NCBI GenBank assembly: GCA_016200135.1
Contig: JACQFI010000038.1
Span: 62,001-126,000, forward strand
Reading direction: 5' to 3'
DNA length: 64,000 bases
Source of the DNA: Planctomycetota bacterium
Lineage (GTDB): Bacteria; Planctomycetota; SZUA-567; H5-PLA8
This document shows, one piece after another, positions 16,373 to 24,158 of this stretch. Position numbers and translations under genes: made by a program. Below the pieces are notes generated by a model. The model worked only from the letters and a program-made list of their open reading frames with translations. It searched no databases and was not told the DNA's origin. How positions within the stretch are numbered: the stretch's first letter is position 1; the number at the start of each line of letters is the position of its first letter.

Positions 16373-17542
16373 ATGAACCCTGAGCCTGCGGCTTTAAACG
16401 CTCTGCTCGAACTGCTGCGCATCCCCGGCACGCCGGGCGAAGAGCGCGGCGTGTGCGAGCACTTAAAGAAAAAACTCGCGGCGTTCGGCGTGCCCGAAGA
16501 CAGCATGGCGCTTGACCGCGCGAACGAGCTGAGCGAGTACGGCGGCAACTGCGGGAACCTGATCGTGACGCTCGAAGGCCACGGACACGGCGAGCGGCGC
16601 ATGTTCAGCACGCACATGGACACCGTGCCCGATTGCGTGGGCGCCATCCCGCGCGTGGATGGCGCGTTCATCGTCAACGACGCGCCGGGTAAGGCGCTCG
16701 GCGGCGACAACCGCACCGGTTGCGCAGTGTTGCTCGAGGTCGCGCGCGCCCTGATGGCGAAGAAGGGCGATCACGCTCCGGCGATGCTCGCCTTCCTCAT
16801 TCAAGAAGAAGTGGGCCTGGTCGGCGCGCGGCACCTGAATTTGGAGATGCTCGGCAGCTCCAAGCCTTCCGTCTGCTACAACTTCGACGGCGGCATCACC
16901 GAGCAGGTCATCTACAAGGTCATCGGCACCGAACGCTTCCATATCGAGATCGAGGGCGTGGCCGCGCACGCGGGCGCGCACCCTGAACAGGGCGTCAGCG
17001 CGGCGCTCGTGGCCGCACACGCCTTGAGCGAGCTCGACGGCGGCGGCTGGCACGGAAAGATCAAGAAGCACGCAGGCGAAGGCTCGGCGAACTGCGGCAT
17101 CCTGCGCGGCGGCACGGGCAGCAACGTGATCATGCCCGCGCTTTATGCGCTTGCCGAGGCGCGCTCGCACGACAAGGCGTTCCGCAAGACCATCGTCGCG
17201 CAGTGGCAGGACGCCTTCCGCCGCGCCGCCGAGCGCGTGCGCAACCACGCCGGCCGTTCCGCGTGCGTGAGCTTCCGGCCCGGGCCATGGTACGAGGCCT
17301 ACGCGCTGGATGTGGACAGTCCGGCCGTGCAGGTCCCGCTGGCGGCGCTCAAGCGGTACGGAGTAGCCGCGTACCCGGGCGTGAACGACGGCGGCATGGA
17401 TGCGAACTGGATTGCGGCGCACGGCATCCCGGCGGTGACGCTCGGCTGCGGCCAGCAGCACGTTCACACGCCCAACGAGCGCATAAACCTTGATGGCTTT
17501 GCCATCGCCTGCCGCCTGGGCGCAGAACTGGCGACTGCGTAG
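16373..17542 (+). CDS. M20-family metallopeptidase (peptidase T/tripeptidase-like)
   Basis: A 389-residue zinc-dependent exopeptidase or amidohydrolase. Metal-binding and catalytic motifs are FSTHMDTVPDCVG (first His-x-Asp), GGDNRTGCAVLL (bridging Asp), IQEEVGLVGARHL (catalytic Glu pair) and a C-terminal CGQQHVHTPNERI. The dimerisation domain lies about residues 185-300 (FHIEIEGVAAHAGAHPEQG). Start and previous stop are 2 bp apart, so it is translationally coupled to the aminotransferase. It may release the amino acid used by the operon from a peptide or N-acyl precursor; the true substrate is unknown. Confidence 0.85.
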   Translation: MNPEPAALNALLELLRIPGTPGEERGVCEHLKKKLAAFGVPEDSMALDRANELSEYGGNCGNLIVTLEGHGHGERRMFSTHMDTVPDCVGAIPRVDGAFIVNDAPGKALGGDNRTGCAVLLEVARALMAKKGDHAPAMLAFLIQEEVGLVGARHLNLEMLGSSKPSVCYNFDGGITEQVIYKVIGTERFHIEIEGVAAHAGAHPEQGVSAALVAAHALSELDGGGWHGKIKKHAGEGSANCGILRGGTGSNVIMPALYALAEARSHDKAFRKTIVAQWQDAFRRAAERVRNHAGRSACVSFRPGPWYEAYALDVDSPAVQVPLAALKRYGVAAYPGVNDGGMDANWIAAHGIPAVTLGCGQQHVHTPNERINLDGFAIACRLGAELATA

Positions 17543-17632
17543 GGCTTTCCTCGCGCATTCTTTCCCCTAAAGATCCCTCAAGTCATTGCCGATCCCTGGA
17601 TTAGGTGTGTCCCCACCTCTCCGGAGAGCGCC

Positions 17633-18931
17633 ATGGCACTCGAAAAGTTCATCATTGAAGGCGGCCGTCCTCTTAAGGGTGAAGTGACGGTGATGGGCTC
17701 GAAGAATTCGGCCCTCCCCATCCTCGCCGCAACCGTCCTGGCGGATTCGCCGTGCGACATCGGCAACGTGCCGCGCCTGCGCGACGTGGACGTGCTCGCG
17801 CGCATCCTGGGCGAACTGGGCGTCAAGATTGAACGCAACGCGCTTGGCCGTGTGCACGCGGCGGTGCTCGACGAGACCAAATCCTTCGCGCCGTACGAAC
17901 TGGTCAGCATGATGCGCGCGAGCTTCTGCGTGCTCGGGCCGCTGCTGGCCAAACGCGGCTACGCGAAAGTCAGCCTGCCCGGCGGCTGCGCCATCGGCGA
18001 CCGGCCCGTCGACCTGCACTTAAAAGGCCTGCGCGCGCTGGGCGCGGAGATCAAGATCGAGCACGGCTACGTGATCGCGACGGCCAAGAGACTGCGCGGC
18101 GCGAACATCTACCTCGGCGGTAACTCGGGCAGTTCGGTGCTCGGCACGGCCAACATCATGATGGCCGCGAGCCTGGCCGAAGGCACGACGGTGATCGAAC
18201 ACGCCGCGTGCGAGCCCGAGGTCGAGGACCTCGCGCGGTTCCTCATCGAGATGGGCGCGTCGATCGAAGGCGCGGGCAGCCACCGCATCAAGATTCGCGG
18301 GGTGCGCCGGCTGGAAGGCTGCAGCTACGAGGTGATCCCGGACCGCATTGAGGCGGCCACGCTGCTGATGGCCGCGGCGGCGACGCGCGGCGAGGTGATC
18401 GTCCGCAACATCGATCCGACGCATCTCGAAGCGGTCTTCGACAAGCTGCGCGAGGCAGGCATCGGCTTCAACCGCAACTGCAAGACCGTGGCGGTCTCGA
18501 TGTCCGGCCGCCCCAAAGAGGTGGAGCTCACCACGCTCCCCTACCCCGGCTTCCCGACCGACCTGCAGGCCCAGATGATGGCGCTGATGTGTTTCGGGCA
18601 GGGCGCGAGCGTCTTTACCGACGCGATTTACCCCGAGCGCCTGCATCACGTCGCGGAACTCAAACGCATGGGCGCGCGCGTGCTGCGCGTGAACAACACC
18701 TGCGTGGTGATCGGCGGCGAGCGGCTCCAGGGCGCGCCCGTCATGGCCAGCGACTTGCGCGCGGGCGCGGCGCTGGTGATCGCGGGCCTCTGCGCCGAGG
18801 GCGAGACCCACGTGCGGCGCATCTACCACATCGACCGCGGCTACGAGAACTTCGAGCAGAAGCTGCGCAGCCTGGGCGCGTCGATCCGGCGCGAGGCCGA
18901 CGAAGCGCCCGAGAAACCCCCGGCGCTCTAA
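17633..18931 (+). CDS. murA: UDP-N-acetylglucosamine 1-carboxyvinyltransferase
   Basis: A 432-residue enolpyruvyl transferase that catalyses the first committed step of peptidoglycan synthesis. Lys-Asn of the substrate loop (GSKNSALPILAA), LRDVDVL, RASFCVLGPLLA and the catalytic cysteine in LPGGCAIGDRPVDLHL are present, as are the C-terminal GFPTDLQAQMMAL and DLRAGAALVIAGL. The active-site Cys means it should be fosfomycin-sensitive in type. GGAGAGCGCC precedes the ATG. The protein is slightly longer than usual, with a charged C-terminal tail. It stands alone upstream of the ribosomal-protein genes. Confidence 0.96.
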   Translation: MALEKFIIEGGRPLKGEVTVMGSKNSALPILAATVLADSPCDIGNVPRLRDVDVLARILGELGVKIERNALGRVHAAVLDETKSFAPYELVSMMRASFCVLGPLLAKRGYAKVSLPGGCAIGDRPVDLHLKGLRALGAEIKIEHGYVIATAKRLRGANIYLGGNSGSSVLGTANIMMAASLAEGTTVIEHAACEPEVEDLARFLIEMGASIEGAGSHRIKIRGVRRLEGCSYEVIPDRIEAATLLMAAAATRGEVIVRNIDPTHLEAVFDKLREAGIGFNRNCKTVAVSMSGRPKEVELTTLPYPGFPTDLQAQMMALMCFGQGASVFTDAIYPERLHHVAELKRMGARVLRVNNTCVVIGGERLQGAPVMASDLRAGAALVIAGLCAEGETHVRRIYHIDRGYENFEQKLRSLGASIRREADEAPEKPPAL

Positions 18932-18972
18932 GCTCCGATATCGACCCCTTGCGCGGCAAGGCAGACTTGACG

Positions 18973-19000
18973 TTGCAATTGGGTCCGGCCCCGCTATAAA
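18973..19000 (+). promoter_or_regulatory. Promoter of rpmI-rplT
   Basis: TTGCAA at 18973-18978 and TATAAA at 18995-19000 with a 16-bp spacer give a good sigma-70 promoter about 70 bp upstream of rpmI. Confidence 0.6.
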
Positions 19001-19017
19001 GCCTCTTTCTGTTCAAA

Positions 19018-19048
19018 CGGGCAAGGTCCGGCGCACCGGCCTTGCCCG
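19018..19048 (+). promoter_or_regulatory. rpmI leader hairpin, possible L20 autoregulatory element
   Basis: CGGGCAAGGTCCGG, loop CGCA and CCGGCCTTGCCCG form a 13-bp stem with one bulged A, between the promoter and the rpmI ribosome-binding site (GGAGC). L20 represses its own operon in other bacteria by binding leader RNA; a similar role is inferred from position only. Confidence 0.45.
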
Positions 19049-19069
19049 TGCCGATTCAGGAGCTTTCGA

Positions 19070-19267
19070 ATGCCGAAGATCAAGCCGCACAAGGGCGTGG
19101 GTAAGCGGGTCAAGGTCACGAAGAGCGGGAAGATCAAGCGCCAGCAAGCTTGGCACAAGCACTTGATGACCCATAAGAGCAGCAACCGCAGGCGCCGGCT
19201 CAAGCGGGCCATTCTCGCTTCAAAGCCGGAGCAGCGCCGGCTCGCGCGGCTGCTGGGCATTCGCTGA
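19070..19267 (+). CDS. rpmI: 50S ribosomal protein L35
   Basis: A 65-residue, very basic ribosomal protein. MPKIKPHKGVGKRVKVTKSG and HLMTHKSSNRRRRLK match bL35. It is the first gene of the pair with rplT. infC, which usually precedes it, is absent here; the gene instead has its own promoter and leader hairpin. Confidence 0.96.
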   Translation: MPKIKPHKGVGKRVKVTKSGKIKRQQAWHKHLMTHKSSNRRRRLKRAILASKPEQRRLARLLGIR

Positions 19268-19318
19268 TCCGGCCGCATACCACATTGGGAAACGATTCAG
19301 CCGTGCAGGGGGATGCAG

Positions 19319-19672
19319 ATGCGTACTAAATCGAACGTCGCGCGCAAGAAGTACATGAAGAAGGTGCTCAAGCGCGCCAAGGGTTTCGTCGGCGGCCGGC
19401 GCAAGATGATCCGCACGGTGATGGAGACCGTCGAGCGCGCCGAGGTCTATGCCACGCGCGACCGGCGCGCGCGCAAGCGCACGTTCCGCGCGCTCTGGAT
19501 CACCCGTATCTCCGCGGCCGTAAAGACCAAGGGCCTCAACTACTCGCGGTTCATCAGCGGCCTCGTCAAGGCCGGCGTGAACCTCGACCGCAAGATGCTC
19601 GCCGATATGGCCGTTCGCGACGAGGCCGCGTTTAACCAGCTCGTGGACCTGGCCAAGGCCAAGACGGCCTGA
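19319..19672 (+). CDS. rplT: 50S ribosomal protein L20
   Basis: A 117-residue rRNA-binding assembly protein, bL20. The start [23 protein letters not shown] and the core [22 protein letters not shown] are canonical. Two ATGs occur 6 bp apart (19313, 19319); the second is chosen because the Shine-Dalgarno CAGGGGG then lies 6 nt away and the protein begins as in other bacteria. An intrinsic terminator follows about 30 bp after the stop. Confidence 0.96.
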   Translation: MRTKSNVARKKYMKKVLKRAKGFVGGRRKMIRTVMETVERAEVYATRDRRARKRTFRALWITRISAAVKTKGLNYSRFISGLVKAGVNLDRKMLADMAVRDEAAFNQLVDLAKAKTA

Positions 19673-19704
19673 CGCAAACGCACTCGTCTTCATTGGACAG
19701 TTCC

Positions 19705-19754
19705 ACGGGCAGCAGTTACGCAAACACTTGCGTGGCTTCTGCCCGTCTTTTTTT
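19705..19754 (+). terminator. Intrinsic terminator after rplT (possible pheST attenuator)
   Basis: Outer arms ACGGGCAG/CTGCCCGT and inner arms ACGCAA/TTGCGT form a long interrupted hairpin followed by C and seven T. It ends about 28 bp before pheS, so it could also act as an attenuator for pheST; no convincing leader peptide was found. Confidence 0.85.
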
Positions 19755-19781
19755 ACCCTGAGTGCTTACGCGAGGCCGGTT

Positions 19782-20837
19782 ATGAGCCTGCAAGACGATA
19801 TCGCCCAGACCCGCGCCGAGGCGCTTGCAGCCTTCGACGCCGCGGGCGGCAAGGGAGACGCCGCCGCGCTCGAAGCGGCGCGCATCAAGTACATCGGCGC
19901 CAACGGGCTGGTGAAGGCGTTCATGAAGCGCCTGGGCGAAGTGCCCAAGGACCAGAAGCCCGCCGTGGGCCAGGCGCTGAACGCGCTCAAAGACGAACTG
20001 ACCAACGCCCACGATGCGGCCAAAAGCCGCCTTGGCGCCGCCGCGCCCAAGAGCGTTTCCGCTTTCGACGTCACCGAGCCGCTTCCGCCGGAGCGCCAGC
20101 CTGCGCTGGGCAAGCTGCACCCGCTCACCCGCACCGTGAACGAGCTGCGCGACCTGCTGCGCGCGCTGGGCTTCGAAGTGGTCGAAGGGCCGGAAGTCGA
20201 AGACGAGCGGCACAACTTCGACGACCTGAACATCCCACCCGACCACCCGTCGCGCGACAGCTTCGACACGTTCTTCCTCTCGAAGGACGCGCTGCTGCGC
20301 AGCCAGACCAGCACGGTGCAGGTGCGCATGATGGAGACGCGCAAGCCGCCGCTGCGGGTGATCGCGCCCGGCCGCGTCTACCGTCCGGACATCATCGACG
20401 CCACGCACCACAGCACCTTTCACCAAGTGGAGGGGCTGTGCGTGGACATGGGTGTCAGCATGGCCGACCTGAAGGGCACGCTTCAGCTCTTTGTGGAAGG
20501 GCTTTTCGGCGAAGGCACGCGCATCCGTTTCCGGCCCAGCTTCTTCCCGTTCACGGAGCCTTCAGCGGAGATGGACTGCTCGTGCCCGGCCTGCTCTGGC
20601 ATAGGTTGCAACGTCTGCAAGCAGACCGGCTGGGTGGAGCTCGGCGGATGCGGCATGGTGGACCCGGCGGTCTTCGAGGCCATCAACCATGCGCGCGGCG
20701 ATAAAGCGTACGATCCGGAAGTCTGGAGCGGCTTCGCGTTCGGCTTCTGGATCGAGCGCCTTGCCATGCGCCGTCACGGGATCACCGATATCCGACGTTT
20801 TCTGGAGAACGATTTGCGGTTCCTGAGACAGATTTAG
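19782..20837 (+). CDS. pheS: Phenylalanine-tRNA ligase alpha subunit
   Basis: A 351-residue catalytic subunit of the alpha2-beta2 class II synthetase that charges tRNA-Phe. It has the N-terminal coiled coil (~1-90), HPLTRTVNELRDLL, the motif 2 region RVYRPDIIDATHHSTFHQVEGLCVD, FFPFTEPSAEMD and motif 3 GFAFGFWIERLAMRRHGI. A CSCPAC...CNVCK cluster around residues 265-280 could bind zinc, as in a subset of bacterial PheS. ATG 19782 is chosen because the longer frame starts inside the terminator. Confidence 0.96.
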   Translation: MSLQDDIAQTRAEALAAFDAAGGKGDAAALEAARIKYIGANGLVKAFMKRLGEVPKDQKPAVGQALNALKDELTNAHDAAKSRLGAAAPKSVSAFDVTEPLPPERQPALGKLHPLTRTVNELRDLLRALGFEVVEGPEVEDERHNFDDLNIPPDHPSRDSFDTFFLSKDALLRSQTSTVQVRMMETRKPPLRVIAPGRVYRPDIIDATHHSTFHQVEGLCVDMGVSMADLKGTLQLFVEGLFGEGTRIRFRPSFFPFTEPSAEMDCSCPACSGIGCNVCKQTGWVELGGCGMVDPAVFEAINHARGDKAYDPEVWSGFAFGFWIERLAMRRHGITDIRRFLENDLRFLRQI

Positions 20838-20839
20838 CG

Positions 20840-20908
20840 GAGGGGACAGAGCGTAGAGACCAGAGATCAGGGAAAACAGCCCCGTCCTCTGACCTCTCCT
20901 CTCTGACC
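20840..20908. repeat. CAGAG/TCAGGG inverted intergenic repeat between pheS and pheT
   Basis: GGGGACAGAGCGTAGAGACC and CCTCTCCTCTCTGACC form imperfect inverted arms around CAGGGAAAACAGCCCC. It belongs to the same low-complexity family as 1411-1497 and 15050-15085. Confidence 0.45.
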
Positions 20909-20916
20909 ACTGAAAA

Positions 20917-23058
20917 ATGAAACTCCCCATCCTGTGGCTGCGCGACTACCTCGACGCGAACGATCGGCAACTCGCGGAGGCCATCGCCGACGCGTGCGCG
21001 CGCTGGGAGCTCAATCCGTCCCACGATCCCGCGCACACCCTCGGGACGCTCTTCACGTTCGCGGGCTTCAATTGCGACGGCGTTGCAGGTAGCGGCTGGA
21101 ACGCCGTGCTCGAACTCGACGTCCTGTCCAACCGCCCCGACTGCCTATGCGTGCTCGGCCTCGCGCGCGAAGCCGCCGCGTTCCTCAAACTGCCCACGCT
21201 GGCGCCCGCGTTCCAGATCGCCGAGAGCGGCGCGGACGCCTCTACGTGGGCGCAGATGACGGTCGAAGACGCCAAGACCTGCCCGCGCTACACGGCGCGC
21301 GTGATCCGCGGCGTGAAAGTAGGCCCGTCGCCGCAGTGGCTGCAAGACCGCCTGAAGGCCATGGGCTTGACGCCGCGCAACAACATCGTGGACATCACGA
21401 ACTTCATTTTGTTCGAGCTCAACCACCCGCTGCACGCGTTCGATCTCAACAAGCTCGCGGGCAAGCGTATCGTCGTCCGGCGCGCGAAGGACAAGGAACC
21501 GTTCAAGCCGCTCTACGATGAGCTTCCACCGCTTACGCCGGAGACGCTCGTCATTGCCGACGGCGAGAAGCCGGTCGCGATCGGCGGCATCATTGGCGGC
21601 GCAGGCAGCGAGGTCTCGCCTGCGACCACGGACATCCTGCTTGAAGCCGCGTGCTTCGATCCCGCGAGCATCCGGCGCTCGTGCCGGCGGCTCAAGGCGG
21701 GCACCGATTCGAGCTACCGCTTCGAGCGCGGCGTGGACATCCTTGGCGTCGAGCGCGCATCGGCGCGCGCGGCGCGGCTGATCGCCGAGCTTGCGGGCGG
21801 CACGATCGCCAAGGGCAGCCTCGATTCCAATCCGCATCCCGCGCCGCTGAAAGAGCTCTCCCTGCGGCACGAACGCCTGAATGCGCTTTACGGCGTGAAC
21901 GTGGCCCCGCAGGAGACGAGCGCGCTCCTGGCCGCCTTGGGCTGCGCGATTCTCCGGGAGACCGCTGCCGAGCTGACCGTCCTGCCGCCTACGTGGCGGC
22001 GGCACGACCTGGCCCGCGAAGTAGACCTGATCGAAGAAGTCGCGCGGCTGCACGGCTACAACCACGTGCCCGCGGTGACCTCGATGTCGGCGCGCATCCC
22101 GCCGCGTTCGCCCGCCGAAGCGGCCATCGACCGCGTGCGCGAGCACTTCTCCGCGCTCGGATACTTCGAGTGTACCACCGACAGCCTCATCGATCCCAAA
22201 GCGCCCATGCCGGCCGTCTGGACCGGCGAACCGCCGCTCGCGCTGAACAAGCAGAGCGTGCTGCGGGAGGACCACTCGAGCCTGCGAAACTGCCTGCTGG
22301 TCTCGCTGCTCAACACGCAACGTTTGAACCAGGATCGCCGCACCGGCATCGTGCGGCTCTTCGAGTGCGGGAAGGTCTTCCTGCCCAAGGCCGGACAGGC
22401 TCGTCCTGAAGAACGCCAGGTTCTTGGCCTGCTGGACGAGACGGGCTTTGCCGCGCTGGCCGACGCGGTAAGGCGCTTGCATGAAGCGCTCTCACTGGAT
22501 GGCGCGCATCTGAAACTGGTTCCGCCCGAACCCGGCTACACGCCCGCGTTCCTCGCGCCCGAGAGCGCCTGCCGGGTGGTGCGCGTGCGCGAGATGCCCG
22601 GCGACGAGCGCGCCGAGGACGCCATCGGCTGGCTGGGCATCGCGAGTGCGGCCTTGTGTAAAGCGTTCGATTTAAAGCGCGCGCCTGCGGTCGCGGAGAT
22701 CCATCTGGCCACGCTGGCCACTCTGCCTTCGGGGCCGCGACGCTACGTCCCGCTCCCGACGCAGCCCGAGAACGCCCGCGACGTGGCGCTGGTCGTCGAC
22801 GAGAGCGTGGCCTGGCAGGAAATCGAGCGCTTCACGGAGAAATACAAGAACCTGGAACCGCTGCGGGACAAGCGCGAAGCAACGCGCTTCCTCTCCGTTT
22901 TCCGCGGCAAACAGCTCGGCGCGGGCAAGAAGTCCGTCGCCTTCTCGGTTGTCTACCGTGCCGCGGACCGCAGCCTGACCGACGAAGAGGTGAACACCGC
23001 GCATCGGCGCTTTGTCGACGAACTGCTCAAGACCTTCAACGCCGCGTTGCGCGCGTGA
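20917..23058 (+). CDS. pheT: Phenylalanine-tRNA ligase beta subunit, short form
   Basis: A 713-residue beta subunit, about 80 residues shorter than the usual ~800. The sequence moves from MKLPILWLRDYLD directly to FTFAGFNCDG and ELDVLSNRPDCLCVLGLARE, so the EMAP-type tRNA-binding domain normally at residues ~40-150 is missing. B3/B4 editing (GLTPRNNIVDITNFILFELNHPLHAFD), B5 (RSCRRLKAGTDSSYRFERGVD) and the C-terminal ferredoxin-like anticodon-binding domain (RYVPLPTQPENARDVALVVD) are present. There is no Shine-Dalgarno before the ATG; translation may be coupled to pheS or leaderless. Confidence 0.94.
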   Translation: MKLPILWLRDYLDANDRQLAEAIADACARWELNPSHDPAHTLGTLFTFAGFNCDGVAGSGWNAVLELDVLSNRPDCLCVLGLAREAAAFLKLPTLAPAFQIAESGADASTWAQMTVEDAKTCPRYTARVIRGVKVGPSPQWLQDRLKAMGLTPRNNIVDITNFILFELNHPLHAFDLNKLAGKRIVVRRAKDKEPFKPLYDELPPLTPETLVIADGEKPVAIGGIIGGAGSEVSPATTDILLEAACFDPASIRRSCRRLKAGTDSSYRFERGVDILGVERASARAARLIAELAGGTIAKGSLDSNPHPAPLKELSLRHERLNALYGVNVAPQETSALLAALGCAILRETAAELTVLPPTWRRHDLAREVDLIEEVARLHGYNHVPAVTSMSARIPPRSPAEAAIDRVREHFSALGYFECTTDSLIDPKAPMPAVWTGEPPLALNKQSVLREDHSSLRNCLLVSLLNTQRLNQDRRTGIVRLFECGKVFLPKAGQARPEERQVLGLLDETGFAALADAVRRLHEALSLDGAHLKLVPPEPGYTPAFLAPESACRVVRVREMPGDERAEDAIGWLGIASAALCKAFDLKRAPAVAEIHLATLATLPSGPRRYVPLPTQPENARDVALVVDESVAWQEIERFTEKYKNLEPLRDKREATRFLSVFRGKQLGAGKKSVAFSVVYRAADRSLTDEEVNTAHRRFVDELLKTFNAALRA

Positions 23059-23132
23059 CTTCGTGGCACAGGCGCGATGCCAGTGCCGCGTTTCCATAAA
23101 GCAAAACGGCTCGAAAATGCTATCTTAAGCGC

Positions 23133-23762
23133 ATGGCGGAACGGTCCATCCCCGCAACCAAGAAGGCCCTGCGCGAACGCGTGCAGCGGCTGGTGGGGGA
23201 ACTTTCCTCCGCCGAACGCATGGAACGCAGCGCCAGCGCGCAAGCGCGCCTGATCGAGACGCCGGAGTTCAAGAAGGCGCGGACGGTGATGGTCTATCAT
23301 TCCGACCCGAGCGAAGTGAGTTCGCACGATATCGTGCTGGCGTGCCTGGCAGACGGCAAGCGCGTCAGCCTGCCGCGAACCACGCGCGGCACGCGCACCA
23401 TGCAGATCCGCGAGATTCTCGACGTGCGCCGCGACCTCGAGACGAGCCGCTTCGGCACTTTTAAGGAGCCGCTGGGAATCCTCCCGACCGTCGCGCACGA
23501 ACAGATCGACCTGGTCGTGGTCCCGGGCCGCGTCTTCGACGAGCAGGGCCGCCGGCTCGGGCGCGGCGCGGGATATTACGACCGCTTCTTCGCGAAAGAA
23601 GGCGTGCGTGCGGTCGCGGCGGCGCTCGCGTTCGACTGCCAGATCGTCGCGGAAGTTCCCGTCGAAGCGCACGACTACCCGATGGATATCATCGTCACGG
23701 AGTCGCGGGTGATCCGGGTCAAACGCCCGCGCCGCACGCACGAGGAAATACGCAAAGGGTAG
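23133..23762 (+). CDS. 5-formyltetrahydrofolate cyclo-ligase family protein
   Basis: A 209-residue enzyme that converts 5-formyl-THF to 5,10-methenyl-THF with ATP in one-carbon metabolism. It has ATKKALRERVQRLVGELS at the start, MVYHSDPSEVSSHDI, KRVSLPRTTRG, and the ATP-binding loop VVPGRVFDEQGRRLGRGAGYYDRFF. DCQIVAEVPVEAHDYPMDIIVTE closes the domain. It stands alone between pheT and a convergent membrane-protein gene. Confidence 0.93.
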   Translation: MAERSIPATKKALRERVQRLVGELSSAERMERSASAQARLIETPEFKKARTVMVYHSDPSEVSSHDIVLACLADGKRVSLPRTTRGTRTMQIREILDVRRDLETSRFGTFKEPLGILPTVAHEQIDLVVVPGRVFDEQGRRLGRGAGYYDRFFAKEGVRAVAAALAFDCQIVAEVPVEAHDYPMDIIVTESRVIRVKRPRRTHEEIRKG

Positions 23763-23785
23763 GTCCGTTTCGGTTCCAAGCCGAA

Positions 23786-24079
23786 TCAGGAAGAGGTTTT
23801 GCTCCCATCCTTGCCCGAATTCTCGGACGGTTCAGGCTCGCTGAGATCTTCTCTGCGGGCGAATACACCTGGCAGGACTCGAGTCACGAAGAACGAAGCG
23901 CTGATCACCATGGCTCCGAGCAGGAAAGCGCCCAAGGAGATTTGTCCCGCGCCTGGGGCCGTCATTGCCATTGAAGTGAAGATGCCCGCAAGTCCGGCTA
24001 ACAAACAACCTATTCCAAACACAAAGAGTCCGCGTCCAACGCGCGAGGGATCCTGTTTCCGGCCATTCGGAGAAGACAT
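23786..24079 (-). CDS. Small two-helix membrane protein, unknown function
   Basis: A 97-residue protein with two transmembrane helices (LFVFGIGCLLAGLAGIFTSMAM and ISLGAFLLGAMVISASFFVTRVL) separated by a short glycine-rich turn, with basic N-terminal and acidic C-terminal tails. The ATG at 24079 has GGAG 7 nt upstream and is preferred over 24109. No family is recognised. It lies downstream of the ceramidase-like gene on the same strand and convergent to the cyclo-ligase gene. Confidence 0.65.
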   Translation of the reverse strand: MSSPNGRKQDPSRVGRGLFVFGIGCLLAGLAGIFTSMAMTAPGAGQISLGAFLLGAMVISASFFVTRVLPGVFARREDLSEPEPSENSGKDGSKTSS

Positions 24080-24158
24080 ATCGGTACTCCAACAACACGC
24101 CCTTTGCACAAGGCGATTCTAATAGTCGTTGGTATTTTTATGGAAACTATTTTTGGGA

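Noticed and set aside
19728..19781. Phe-rich N-terminal extension of pheS (F-C-P-S-F-F) as a possible attenuation leader peptide
   Set aside because: The Phe codons come from the terminator's T-run, the frame starts within the hairpin and has no stop before pheS.
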